Shown here one piece after another: positions 16,515-25,335 of a DNA stretch of 64,000 nucleotides; positions within the stretch are counted from its first letter, which is position 1; every line of letters starts with the position of its first letter. The position numbers and the translations under genes were made by a program. The DNA comes from Actinoplanes sp. N902-109 (GTDB lineage: Bacteria > Actinomycetota > Actinomycetes > Mycobacteriales > Micromonosporaceae), in the NCBI RefSeq assembly GCF_000389965.1, contig NC_021191.1, positions 6,139,501 to 6,203,500 on the forward strand, written 5' to 3'. The notes below the pieces were generated by a model. It saw only the letters and a program-made list of their open reading frames with translations, did not search any database and was not told where the DNA came from.

Positions 16515-17774
16515 TCAGTAGTAGGAGAGCGCCTTGTCCCAGTTCTCACCGGGCCCGAACAGGGCGCGCGGCTTCATCACCTCGGGTTCGGCGGTGAGCA
16601 GCGCGTCGGGCACCAGCGGGACGGTCTGCACCTCGGCCTCGATGCCGAACGTGCTGCCGATCGCCGCGCGCAGCTCCCGGGCCGCGGCGGCCGCGTGTCT
16701 GCGGGCCGGGGAGATCTGCACCCGCAGCCGGCTGCCCTCGGTGCGGGCCCGCCAGAACAGCACCCCGTAGTCGGCGGGCAGCGAGAAGACGAGTTCCTCC
16801 AGCTCGCCCTGGGTCAGACCGGCGACCTTGAACCGGGTGCGGCCGTGCACCCGTACGGTCGGCAGCTCCCACCCGCACGCGCAGCCGGCCGCCGAGACGG
16901 TCACCTCGTCCTCCAGGTTGTACCGCAGCAACGGCATGGCCTCGCGGAACAGCGGGGTGACCACGAGCTGGCCCGTGCCGTACGGCCGGATGTCGCCGGT
17001 CCGGGGGTCGTGCACCTCGAAGACCGCGCGGTCGGCCCACAGGTGCAGCCGCCCGTGCGGGCACTCCCCGGCGAGGCTGCCGGTCTCGGTGGCGCCGTAC
17101 TCCTCGACCACCGGCGCCGCCCACAGCTCGCCGATCCGGGCGCGCTTGGCCGGGCTCAGCGGTTCACCGCCGACGAACAACGCCCGCAGCGCCGGGAAGT
17201 CGCGGTCCGGCCGCAGCCCAGCCAGCCGCGCCGCGGCCGCCCACAGCAGCGCGTCGGTCGGCAGCGACCAGGTCAGGGTCACGTCCAGGTCGTGCAGGAC
17301 CCGGACCACCTTCGCGTACGGCATCGCCAGCGACCGGTTGTCACCGGGCACGACCGTCGCGCCGCAGGACCGGGCGGCCGCGTGCGCGAGATGCCCGGTG
17401 ATCATCAGCGCGTACGGGGTGCGGACCAGGAACGTGTCGGCCGGTCCGATCCCCACGTGCTTGCGGGCGTACCGCTCGGTGAGGTCGAGCCAGTCGGTGG
17501 CGGTGTAGTAGGACGCCGTCGGCACCCCGTTGCTGCCACTGGACTCGTGATAGGTGGCCAGCTCGGTGCGGTCGACGGCGAGCATCCCGAACGGGTAGGC
17601 GTCGCGCAGGTCGTCCTTCGTGGTCAGCGGGCACTGCGCCAGCTCGCCGGGCACGCCCCGCTTGGCGTAGAACGGTGATCGGGCGGCCTGACCGAGCACC
17701 TCGGCCAGCCGGTCGCGGTTACGGGCGGCAAGGTCGGCGGCGTTGTGCCAGTCCCCCAGGGCCGGTCGGTCCAT
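16515..17774 (-). CDS. Phenylacetate-CoA ligase (PaaK)-like adenylate-forming enzyme
   Basis: A 419-residue ANL-superfamily enzyme of the PaaK type. Visible: the early RSPFYAKRG and CPLTTKDDLRDAYPFG motifs, a P-loop variant ESSGSNGVP (usually SSGTTG), AMP-binding VEEYGATETG, and the hinge region NLEDEVTV with VHGRTRF. A Cys pair CACGWELP resembles the zinc-like Cys cluster of some PaaK paralogues. It should adenylate a small aromatic acid, here probably one of the aminohydroxybenzoates, for CoA or amide formation. Its ATG shares one base with the amidohydrolase stop (TGATG), so the two are translationally coupled. Confidence 0.87.
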   Translation of the reverse strand: MDRPALGDWHNAADLAARNRDRLAEVLGQAARSPFYAKRGVPGELAQCPLTTKDDLRDAYPFGMLAVDRTELATYHESSGSNGVPTASYYTATDWLDLTERYARKHVGIGPADTFLVRTPYALMITGHLAHAAARSCGATVVPGDNRSLAMPYAKVVRVLHDLDVTLTWSLPTDALLWAAAARLAGLRPDRDFPALRALFVGGEPLSPAKRARIGELWAAPVVEEYGATETGSLAGECPHGRLHLWADRAVFEVHDPRTGDIRPYGTGQLVVTPLFREAMPLLRYNLEDEVTVSAAGCACGWELPTVRVHGRTRFKVAGLTQGELEELVFSLPADYGVLFWRARTEGSRLRVQISPARRHAAAAARELRAAIGSTFGIEAEVQTVPLVPDALLTAEPEVMKPRALFGPGENWDKALSYY

Positions 17775-18502
17775 CACATCTCCTCGTTGAGCAGGCGGCA
17801 GGCGTTGGCCCAGGTCACGGCGTGCCGCTGGGCCGCGGTGAGGGGCAGCGCGGCGAGCTTGGCCAGCTCGACGCTCGGGTGCTGCAACGGGAACTCGGTG
17901 CCGAACAGCACCCGGGACGCGCCCAGCCGGTCGACCGCGGCGCGCGCGGTGACGGTCAGGCAGCCGGACAGCTCGGCCAGGATCGTGGGCACCGGGGCGA
18001 TCGCGGCCAGCCCGGCGAAGCCCAGCCCGGTGTGCCCGCAGTGCCCCCAGACGAAGGTGCTGCCGGGGTGCCGGCGGGCCAGCCGGGCCAGGTCGGCGGG
18101 GCGGCTGCCGGGGCGGGCGGTGGTCACGACGTAGACCGGGTGCCGATGCGCCGCCGCGATCGTGACCAGCTCGTGCACGCCCGGGTCGGCCAGCTCGAAC
18201 CCGTGCACCGCGGGCGAGATCTCCAGACCCCGGAAATCCCCGGCCCGTTCCCGGTACGAAGGCACGTCGCGCACCGGGTCGGCGAAGAAGCACGGCAGCA
18301 GCCGCCCGGCCGAGCGGGCGCACAGCGCGGCCACGTCCTCGTTGGCCGCGCCGACGGCGGCCCGGCCGCCGTCGTCCAGCTGGACGGACAGCCGGTCGAG
18401 GTCGATCAGCCCGCCCGCCGACACCAGCGCCCGGTCGATCCCGGCCGCGGTCAGGACGCCCGGCAGGCCCGGGTGCCGGCGGGCGTGGAAGTCGAAGATC
18501 AT
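17774..18502 (-). CDS. Amidohydrolase-2 family protein with altered metal ligands
   Basis: A 242-residue TIM-barrel protein of the amidohydrolase-related (PF04909-like) family. The usual N-terminal HxH reads DFHARRH, the mid-barrel ligand His after the fifth strand is replaced (PVYVVTTARPG), the GHCG motif is kept (VWGHCGHTGLG) and the final Asp is Glu (LFGTEFP). So two or three of the four usual metal ligands are changed. Homologous amidohydrolases, paired with an acyl ligase, close the oxazole ring in benzoxazole pathways (nataxazole, caboxamycin, A33853). I infer a similar ring-forming or amide-handling role here. ATGA overlap with the upstream gene. Confidence 0.8.
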   Translation of the reverse strand: MIFDFHARRHPGLPGVLTAAGIDRALVSAGGLIDLDRLSVQLDDGGRAAVGAANEDVAALCARSAGRLLPCFFADPVRDVPSYRERAGDFRGLEISPAVHGFELADPGVHELVTIAAAHRHPVYVVTTARPGSRPADLARLARRHPGSTFVWGHCGHTGLGFAGLAAIAPVPTILAELSGCLTVTARAAVDRLGASRVLFGTEFPLQHPSVELAKLAALPLTAAQRHAVTWANACRLLNEEM

Positions 18503-19614
18503 TGTTCCTGGCACCGCTCGTCGATCGGGTAGCCCACGTGCCGCTCCCGGCCGGGCAGGTGACCGAGCACCTCGTCGCCCGGGCGCAGCTCGGTCGAGTT
18601 GAGCACCCGGGCACCGGGGCCCAGCACCCGTACGTGCCAGTCGTCCTGCACGATCAGGTTGGCCGGCTCGCCGTCCGGTGCCACCGCGTCGATCGACAGC
18701 AGCGGCCGGGTCTCGATCTTGACGCGGCCGACCGTGACCCGCCGGGTGCGCCCGTCCGCGCCGACCGCCAGCACCGTGCCCCCGGCCCGCAGCTCGCTGA
18801 GGTAGCGGGTGTGCTGCGCGTCGCCCAGCGTGTACGACATGATCGCACCGGCGTTCACCCGGAACGGGCGGGTCGGCATGTACGGCAGCGGGTGTGTCTC
18901 GCTGACGCACAGCAGCAGCGCCCGCGACCGGGAGCCGACCAGGATCCCCTCGTCCGGCTCGAGATACGTACAGGTGTCGACGCAGGCGCGGTCGCCGGTG
19001 CCGGCGTGCCGGACCGCGGTGACGGTGAGCGGCACCAGCTCCAGCCGCGGTGAGCTGTCGCGCACCACCCCGGCCAGCCGGGTCGCGTCGCCGGGCGCCG
19101 AGGGGGTCAGCAGCACCCCGTCCGGCCCGTGTTCGAGCACGCTGAGGTGCACGGCGGCGGTGTCCACACTGTCCACCGCGGTGATGATCGAGCCCGCGGC
19201 GCCGTCGGCCGCGGCCAGCACGATCTCCATCGGGATGTTCGTGGGGTCGCGGAAGCTCAGCAGCGTCACCGGGTCGCGGCGCACGCTGGCGCAGGCCGCG
19301 TCGAGGCTGTCCGGGCCGGTCACCGTCAACCGCCGGCCGAAGCGCACCCCCGGGTACTCCTCCGCCAGCCGGTCGGGATCGCCCTGCTCCGGGGTCACCA
19401 GCACCAGGTCGGCGGCGCCGAAGTCGGCGGGCAGCCGGGCGCCCTCGGGGGCCAGCACCCGGGACACCGTGGGCGGCAGGTCGCCGAGCACCGCGGCGTC
19501 GGCCGCGACGATCGCGTCGAACCGCTGATGCACGGCCTCCTCGCAGGCCGCCCGCGCCCACTCCCCCGCGGTCCGCACATCCAGCCAGCACTGTCTCACC
19601 GCGTCGGCACTCAC
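18499..19614 (-). CDS. griH: 3-dehydroquinate synthase II-like, GriH type (3,4-AHBA synthase)
   Basis: A 371-residue protein of the archaeal-type 3-dehydroquinate synthase II family, whose secondary-metabolism branch (GriH of grixazone) converts 2-amino-4,5-dihydroxy-6-oxo-7-phosphooxyheptanoate to 3-amino-4-hydroxybenzoate. Recognisable blocks include DPTNIPMEIVLA, the ACVDTCTYLEPDEGILVGSRSRALLL segment, PTRPFRVNAGAIMSYTL and VGRVKIETRPLLSI. Length fits the family. The GTG at 19614 overlaps the upstream stop (GTGA), and the gene directly follows its pathway partner. No alternative function looks likely. Confidence 0.9.
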   Translation of the reverse strand: MSADAVRQCWLDVRTAGEWARAACEEAVHQRFDAIVAADAAVLGDLPPTVSRVLAPEGARLPADFGAADLVLVTPEQGDPDRLAEEYPGVRFGRRLTVTGPDSLDAACASVRRDPVTLLSFRDPTNIPMEIVLAAADGAAGSIITAVDSVDTAAVHLSVLEHGPDGVLLTPSAPGDATRLAGVVRDSSPRLELVPLTVTAVRHAGTGDRACVDTCTYLEPDEGILVGSRSRALLLCVSETHPLPYMPTRPFRVNAGAIMSYTLGDAQHTRYLSELRAGGTVLAVGADGRTRRVTVGRVKIETRPLLSIDAVAPDGEPANLIVQDDWHVRVLGPGARVLNSTELRPGDEVLGHLPGRERHVGYPIDERCQEQ

Positions 19615-20393
19615 GACGTCACCGCCAATTCCTTGTGGTGGACCATCTCGGACAGCCGGCGGGTCATGGCGGCCGGGTCGGGGGCGGTGAAGACCAGGCG
19701 GCCCACGGCGAGCCCGCCCGCGCCGGCCCGCAGCGCGGCGCCCAGGGTGGCCGGTGCCGCGCCGGCGCCCCCGGCGGCCAGCACCGGCACCGGGCAGGCC
19801 GCGGTGATCCGGGTGATCGCCTCCGGTGCCGCGGGCAGGCTGGTCTTGACCAGGTCGGCGCCCAGCTCGGCGGCGACCGCGAGGGCCCGGGCCACCAGCG
19901 TCTCGGACGTGCCGTCCAGGGTGTCCGGGCCGCGGACGTACATCATGGCCAGCAGCGGCATCCCCCAGCGGTCGCACTGCTCGGCCACCGCCGCCAGATG
20001 GGCCACCTGCCGGTCCTCGGTCAGCGAACTCACGTTGACGTGCACGCTCACCGCCTCCGCGCCCAGCCGCAGCGCCTCCTCGACGCTGGCCACCGGGTAC
20101 TTCGCGTCCGGGTCGGCGGCCAGCCCGGTGCCCGCGGTGAGGTGCAGCACCAGCGAGACGTCGCGGAACCGGGCCGGGTGCACCCGCCGGACCGCACCCT
20201 TGTGCAGCACCACCGCGTCGGCCCCGGCGGCGGCCACGTCGGCGACCAGCCGGTCCAGCCGGTCCGGGCCGGCCGGCCACAGCGGGCCGCCGGCGATCGG
20301 GTGGTCGAGCGGCACCACCAGCAGCCCGGTGGTGTCGCGGCGGTACAGGTGGCGCAGCCGCAGCCGGCGGCCGAAAACGCCGTTGTCGTGCAT
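19611..20393 (-). CDS. griI: GriI-type aldolase (C7 aminosugar-acid phosphate synthase)
   Basis: A 260-residue class I aldolase of the DhnA/AroA' family. It condenses aspartate-4-semialdehyde with a triose phosphate (DHAP in GriI). Supporting blocks: VVPLDHPIAGGP, AVSVHVNVSS, LLAMMYVRGP, the Schiff-base Lys segment ADLVKTSLP, and LAAGGAG near the phosphate site. With the GriH-type gene it gives 3-amino-4-hydroxybenzoate. The ATG at 20393 has AAGGAG six bases upstream. A GTG one codon earlier is too close. First gene of the seven-gene operon, divergent from phzE. Confidence 0.9.
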   Translation of the reverse strand: MHDNGVFGRRLRLRHLYRRDTTGLLVVPLDHPIAGGPLWPAGPDRLDRLVADVAAAGADAVVLHKGAVRRVHPARFRDVSLVLHLTAGTGLAADPDAKYPVASVEEALRLGAEAVSVHVNVSSLTEDRQVAHLAAVAEQCDRWGMPLLAMMYVRGPDTLDGTSETLVARALAVAAELGADLVKTSLPAAPEAITRITAACPVPVLAAGGAGAAPATLGAALRAGAGGLAVGRLVFTAPDPAAMTRRLSEMVHHKELAVTS

Positions 20394-20462
20394 CACCAGC
20401 TCCTTGCCAGAATGGTTGGTTCAACGGTTTCCGACGCTAGGCCCGGCATCGACCGCCGCCTA

Positions 20463-20478
20463 CTACTCGTACGAGTAG
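20463..20478. promoter_or_regulatory. Perfect 16-bp palindrome in the griI/phzE divergent promoter
   Basis: CTACTCGTACGAGTAG is a perfect inverted repeat, 37 bases upstream of the phzE start and 69 upstream of the griI start, inside the 122-base region that must drive both arms of the pathway. It is the most symmetric element in the cluster and a natural operator candidate for one of the two LuxR-type proteins or the TetR-like protein. A related CTACTTGTAG precedes the LuxR gene at 13180. Confidence 0.65.
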
Positions 20479-20515
20479 GTGCGGACTGTCCGGCACCACC
20501 GGCACGATCTGCGGA

Positions 20516-22279
20516 ATGGAGAACTTCGCGCTGCTGCACCGGCCGGGCAGCCATCCCGGACAGGTGGAACTGCTGCGCTGCGAAATCGGTGCCCCGGCGG
20601 CGGGCGAGCGGCTCATGATCGTGCCGGCCGGGGCGGAACCGCCGGTCACGCTGGGAGTGACCGGGCGCGTCAGCATGCCCGTCGAGGTGGCCTTGCGCCG
20701 GTTCTCGGCGGAGTTGCCCGCGCTCGCCACCGCGGGGTTCGACATTTCCGACGATGATTACGCCGCGATCGTGCGCCGCGTTGTCGACGAGGACATCGCG
20801 ACCGGCGCCGGGTCCAACTTCGTCATCCGGCGTACGTTTCTGGCGGCGTACGAGAAATGGCACGCCCGCGCCGCAACGGCCTTGTTCGCCAATCTGTTGC
20901 GGGCCGAGCACGGGGCTTACTGGACGTTTGTCGTGCACTGGGCCGGGCGGACGCTGGCCGGGGCGACGCCGGAGTGCCACGTGCGGATGAGCGGCGGGCG
21001 CGCGGCGATGAACCCGATCAGCGGCACCTACCGGTACCCGCCGCAGGGGCCGGACGCGGCCGGGCTGCAGCGGTTCCTGACCGACCGCAAGGAACGCGCC
21101 GAGCTGCTCATGGTGGTCGACGAGGAACTCAAGATGATGGCGCGGGTCTGCCCCGGCGGGGGCCGGGTACGCGGGCCGTGGCTGCGCCCGATGGCCCGGC
21201 TGGCGCACACCGAGTACGTGATCGAGGGGCCGACCCCGCTGGACCCCGCCGAGGTGCTGCGCCGGACCATGCCGGTGCCGACCGTGACCGGCAGCCCGGT
21301 GGCCGGCGCACAACGGGTCGTCGCCGCGCACGAGCGCACCGACCGCGGCTGCTACGGCGGGGTGCTGGCGCTGGTCGACGGTCGTGAGATGGACTCGGCG
21401 CTGCTCATCCGGACCGCCGACATCGACGCCCGGGGCCGGGTGGCGGTGGCGGTCGGCGCCACCCTGGTCCGCGGCTCCGACCCGCGGGCCGAGGTGCGGG
21501 AGACCCAGGCCAAGGCGGCTGCGGTGCTCGGCGCGCTGCACGGCGGTGGTCCGGCTCCGGTGCCGTCACTCGTACGGGTGGGACTCCCCGGCCGCAACAC
21601 CGGGCTGTCCCGGTTCTGGCTGGGCGGGCACAAGCCGGTGGCCCCGCCGACCGGTGAACGGCTGGTGATCGTGGACGCGGCGGACGACTTCACCGCGATG
21701 CTGGCCCGGATGGCCGAGTCGCTGGGGCTGGCCGTCGAGGTCGTGCCCTGGCACCGCTACCGGCCGGCGGACGCCGCACCCCGGCCGGGCGGCCCGGGAA
21801 AGGCCGCGCTGACCCTGCTCGGGCCCGGTCCGGGTGACCCACGCGACCGCACCGACCCGCGGATCGCCCGGTTGCGGGACATCGCCGGGGAACTGCTGGT
21901 CACCGGCGCCCCGCTGCTGGCGGTCTGCCTGGGGCACCAGTGCGTCGCGGCCGAGCTCGGCCTCCGGCTGGTGCGCCTGGACCGGCCCGCGCAGGGCGTG
22001 CGCCGGTTGATCACTGTGGCCGGTCGGCCGGAGCAGGTGGGCTTCTACAACTCCTTCGCCGCGGTGTCCGCAACTGATCGCGACGGCCCTTACCACTTCG
22101 AGCGCGATGAAACCAGTACGCAGGTGCACACCATCGGCGGCCCGGGGCTGCGGACCGTCCAGTTCCATGTGGAGTCGTTGCTGACCGAACACGGACCCGA
22201 GCTGCTGCGCAGCATGATTGCCGCGGTCCGGCAGCCGGCCCGGTCCGATGTCAAGGTGCACCCAACAGTCCGGTGGTAG
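20516..22279 (+). CDS. phzE: 2-amino-2-deoxyisochorismate (ADIC) synthase, PhzE-like
   Basis: A 587-residue fusion of a TrpE-like synthase and a TrpG-like glutamine amidotransferase. Synthase motifs: FVVHWAGRTLAGATPECHVRM, NPISGTYRYP, LRPMARLAHTEYVIEG, TMPVPTVTGSP and RTDRGCYGGVLALVDG, very close to phenazine PhzE. Amidotransferase: LGPGPGDPRD, the Cys nucleophile in LLAVCLGHQ and HVESLLTEHG. The ADIC rather than anthranilate assignment rests on PhzE-like motifs and on the isochorismatase and SDR in the divergent operon. It supplies the 3-hydroxyanthranilate branch. Start ATG 20516, with a weak ribosome binding site. Confidence 0.9.
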   Translation: MENFALLHRPGSHPGQVELLRCEIGAPAAGERLMIVPAGAEPPVTLGVTGRVSMPVEVALRRFSAELPALATAGFDISDDDYAAIVRRVVDEDIATGAGSNFVIRRTFLAAYEKWHARAATALFANLLRAEHGAYWTFVVHWAGRTLAGATPECHVRMSGGRAAMNPISGTYRYPPQGPDAAGLQRFLTDRKERAELLMVVDEELKMMARVCPGGGRVRGPWLRPMARLAHTEYVIEGPTPLDPAEVLRRTMPVPTVTGSPVAGAQRVVAAHERTDRGCYGGVLALVDGREMDSALLIRTADIDARGRVAVAVGATLVRGSDPRAEVRETQAKAAAVLGALHGGGPAPVPSLVRVGLPGRNTGLSRFWLGGHKPVAPPTGERLVIVDAADDFTAMLARMAESLGLAVEVVPWHRYRPADAAPRPGGPGKAALTLLGPGPGDPRDRTDPRIARLRDIAGELLVTGAPLLAVCLGHQCVAAELGLRLVRLDRPAQGVRRLITVAGRPEQVGFYNSFAAVSATDRDGPYHFERDETSTQVHTIGGPGLRTVQFHVESLLTEHGPELLRSMIAAVRQPARSDVKVHPTVRW

Positions 22280-25200
22280 AAGATTCATCCGGAGGCGTGG
22301 TCCCGGCACTCCGGTGCCCGGGTGACTACGGTCGGAGCCCGACACCGTCCGAACGGACAACGGCATTGATCATCAATTCCGGTCAGAATCGCCCGAGAGA
22401 TCATCGCGTCCCCCGGGCCGCGCCGGTCCCTGTCCGACCGCATGGCGAACCTGCCGGGAGGCACGTCCTGAGCGAGAGCCCGCGCCCGCCGCACACCGCC
22501 GCCGGGAGTCACCACGGCGCCGACAGCACCGTGCTCGACCCGTGCGCCGCGTTCTCGCTGTCCGAGCCGACCTTCGGTCGCGCCGCCGAGCTGGCCGCGT
22601 TGCACGAGGCGCTGGCACAGACCGCGGCCGGGGCCGGTGGCTGTCTCACGCTCGGCGGGCCGGCCGGGGTGGGCAAGTCGCACCTGGTGCGGGCCGCCGT
22701 CGAGCTGGCCGCGGGGTTGGACATCGCGGTCGCCGCGCGCGAGGCGTTCAAGCTGGACATCGCGGCGCCGCTGGTGACGCTGGCCGGGGCGCTGCGTTCG
22801 TGCCGGCCGCACACCGGGCTGTTCGACTGGCTGTTCGACGGCTCGCGGCGGGCGGAGCAGTACCACACCATCGACCGGTTGCGCGCCGCGCTGGAGGACT
22901 TCGCGGCGCAGCGGCCGTTGCTGATCGTGATCGATGACACGCAGTGGATGGACGAGCTGAGCGCGCTGGCCGTGCGGGAGCTGGTGCCCGCCCTGGCCAG
23001 TGCGCCGGTGCGGTGGCTGTTCGCCGGGCGTCCGCAGAGCGAGGAGACCCCGGGGCTGCAGACGCTGGCCTGGCTGGACCGCGGTCACAGCGAGCGGATC
23101 GAGCTGGGGGTGCTCGACGAGCCGGCGGTGGCGCAGCTGTCCGCGGCCGTGGTGGGTGCCGAGGTGGACAACACCGTGCTGGCGCTGGCCGGCGGGTGCG
23201 GCGGCAACCCGTTGCGGGTGGGTCAGCTGCTGCGGGCGCTGCGGGCCTCGCGCCAGCTGGTGCTGAGCCAGGGCACGGCGACCGTGGTCGGCAGCGAGCT
23301 GCCGTCGAGTTTCGTCGACACCGTCGGCGAGGTGCTGGTCAACCTGTCGGAGGGCACGCAGTGGCTGGTGCGGGCGTGCTCGGTGTTCGACCGCCCGTTC
23401 GGCATCGAGGCGGCCGCGCGGCTGACCGGGCGCGGCCCGGCCGAGGTGTACGGGCAGGTCGAGGAGGCGCTGGCGGACATCCTGACCGAGGACGGCGACG
23501 GGCTCGCGTTCACCCATGACCTGGTGCGCCAGGCGATCCGCAACACGCTGCGCCGCCCGGTGCGCGAGCAGCTGCACCGCGACGCCGCCGCGATCGCCAG
23601 GGCCGAGGGCCGCCCGGCCCTGGAGGTCGCCGAGCACCTGCGGCAGAGCGGGCGCACCGGCACGGCCGACGCGGTGGCGATGCTGCGCGAGGCCGCCCGC
23701 GAGGTGCACGCCGTGGCCCCGGCCACCGCCGCCGACCTCATGGTGCACGCCCTGCAGGCGTTGCCGCTGCACGATCAGAACCGGACCGCGGTGGTCGCCG
23801 AGGCGGTCGGGCTGCTGGCCGCGGCGGGCCGGGTCAGCGAGGCCCGGGAGCTGGGCGAGGACGTCCTCGACGCCGGCCTGGACGCCGAGACCGAGGCGGA
23901 GCTGCTGCTCGGGCTGGCCGAGGCCTGCAAACACGCCGGGCAGAACGACAGCGCCGTCGAGTACGCCACCCGCGGCCTGGACCACGAGGCCATCAGCGAC
24001 GCCCTGCGCGCCCGGCTGTACGCGATCCGCGCGCACGCCCTGTTCTACGTGGACGATCTCGCCGGGGCCGACGAGTCCGGTGCCCAGGCCGAGCGGATCG
24101 GCATCGCCGGGGCCGAGTACGCCGCCGCGGTGTTCGGCGGCACCGCCCGCAGCCTGGTCGCGCAGGCACGCGGCCGGTTGGCCGGCCAGCTGCGGCACGC
24201 CATCGCGGCCGAGCGGCTGGCCGGGCAGCACGGCGGCCGGGCCCGGCAGCAGCACCCCGGCATCTGGCTGGCCAACGCGCTGACCGCCACCGACCACTTC
24301 GACCAGGCCGAGCAGGTGCTCAGCCGGGGCCGGCGCGAGTCCGAACGCCTGGGCACCGCGTGGACCCAGCCGTTGTGGCACTACTACTACGCCCAGCTGC
24401 TGACCGCCCGGGGCCGGCTCGACGACGCCGACGCCGAGGCCGACGCCGGGGTGGCCACCGCCGAGAAACACACCACCGCCTACCAGCTGGCGGTGCCACT
24501 GCTGGGCACGCTGGCCCGGATCGCCGTGCTGCGCGGCGACCTGGCGGCGGCCAAGGCACACCTGGGCCGGATGCACGAGCTGATGGACACCGGCATCACC
24601 GCCGCCCTCGAGGATGTCATCTGGCCGGAAGTGCTGTACCTGCGCGCCTGCGGCACCAGCGACGTCGCCTTCTCGGTGGCCGCCGGTTTCTACGAGGCCC
24701 TGCCGCACCGCCCGGCCCTGCTGCTGTACGACCCGTCCGCCGCCGGCACGCTCACCGGCCTGGCCCTGAGCGCCGGCGACCGCAACCGCGCGGCCCGGGT
24801 GGCCGAGGCCGCGCAGACCCTCGCCACCGGCAACCCGGACTCCCACTCGGCCGCCGGTGCCGCGGCCCACGCCGCCGGGCTGCTGAACACCGACCCCGGC
24901 CGCCTGGAACGGGCCGTCACCGAATTCCGGCGGACCCCGCGGCGGCTGGCCCTGGCCGCGGCCCTGCAGGACGCGGCCGCCGTCTCCTACCACCCCGGCT
25001 GGCACGCCGAGGCCCTGACCATCCTGACCGACTGCGGCGCGGCCGGTCCCCAGCCGTCCGCCCAGGCGCCGTTGTTCCCCGAGCTGTCGCCCGCCGAGCA
25101 CAAGGTCGCCCTGCTGGTGGCCGACGGCCTGACCAACATCCAGACCGCCGAGCGCCTCTTCCTGTCCAGGCACACTGTGGACAGTCACCTGCGGCACATC

Positions 25201-25287
25201 TTCAGCAAACTGGGCCTCAAACGCCGGGTCGAACTGGCCGCCCTGGTGGCCCGGCTCACGAACGGCGGCCCGCCGCCGCCCTTATAG
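22273..25287 (+). CDS. LAL-type LuxR regulator (large ATP-binding)
   Basis: Up to 1004 residues: FGRAAELAAL entry motif, Walker A GGPAGVGKS, Walker B LLIVIDDTQWMD, long TPR-like helical middle, and C-terminal LuxR helix-turn-helix (LSPAEHKVALLVADGLTNIQTAERLFLSRHTVDSHLRHIFSKL). A typical positive regulator of antibiotic clusters. The start is uncertain: GTG 22273 overlaps the phzE stop, but the first ~85 residues look unlike protein and include an AT-rich palindrome. A CTG at 22470 has GGGAGG seven bases upstream, and GTG 22531 is another choice. Conserved sequence begins near 22560. Confidence 0.85.
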   Translation: MVEDSSGGVVPALRCPGDYGRSPTPSERTTALIINSGQNRPRDHRVPRAAPVPVRPHGEPAGRHVLSESPRPPHTAAGSHHGADSTVLDPCAAFSLSEPTFGRAAELAALHEALAQTAAGAGGCLTLGGPAGVGKSHLVRAAVELAAGLDIAVAAREAFKLDIAAPLVTLAGALRSCRPHTGLFDWLFDGSRRAEQYHTIDRLRAALEDFAAQRPLLIVIDDTQWMDELSALAVRELVPALASAPVRWLFAGRPQSEETPGLQTLAWLDRGHSERIELGVLDEPAVAQLSAAVVGAEVDNTVLALAGGCGGNPLRVGQLLRALRASRQLVLSQGTATVVGSELPSSFVDTVGEVLVNLSEGTQWLVRACSVFDRPFGIEAAARLTGRGPAEVYGQVEEALADILTEDGDGLAFTHDLVRQAIRNTLRRPVREQLHRDAAAIARAEGRPALEVAEHLRQSGRTGTADAVAMLREAAREVHAVAPATAADLMVHALQALPLHDQNRTAVVAEAVGLLAAAGRVSEARELGEDVLDAGLDAETEAELLLGLAEACKHAGQNDSAVEYATRGLDHEAISDALRARLYAIRAHALFYVDDLAGADESGAQAERIGIAGAEYAAAVFGGTARSLVAQARGRLAGQLRHAIAAERLAGQHGGRARQQHPGIWLANALTATDHFDQAEQVLSRGRRESERLGTAWTQPLWHYYYAQLLTARGRLDDADAEADAGVATAEKHTTAYQLAVPLLGTLARIAVLRGDLAAAKAHLGRMHELMDTGITAALEDVIWPEVLYLRACGTSDVAFSVAAGFYEALPHRPALLLYDPSAAGTLTGLALSAGDRNRAARVAEAAQTLATGNPDSHSAAGAAAHAAGLLNTDPGRLERAVTEFRRTPRRLALAAALQDAAAVSYHPGWHAEALTILTDCGAAGPQPSAQAPLFPELSPAEHKVALLVADGLTNIQTAERLFLSRHTVDSHLRHIFSKLGLKRRVELAALVARLTNGGPPPPL
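22365..22377. promoter_or_regulatory. AT-rich near-palindrome ATTGATCATCAAT
   Basis: A 13-base near-perfect inverted repeat in otherwise GC-rich DNA, about 100 bases ahead of the CTG 22470 candidate start of the LAL regulator. Its composition argues that this stretch is promoter rather than coding sequence, and hence for a late start. Confidence 0.3.
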
Positions 25288-25335
25288 CGCAGGTACGTGA
25301 TGTGCACGCGACGCGCTCGCGGCCAGCATGACGGT

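Noticed and set aside
20516..22279. Primary-metabolism anthranilate synthase
   Set aside because: The motifs are PhzE-like and the gene sits opposite isochorismatase and SDR genes of the same cluster, with no trp genes nearby.
22285..25197. A 970-codon open frame opposite the LAL regulator
   Set aside because: Composition is antisense noise; the + strand carries Walker motifs and a LuxR helix-turn-helix.
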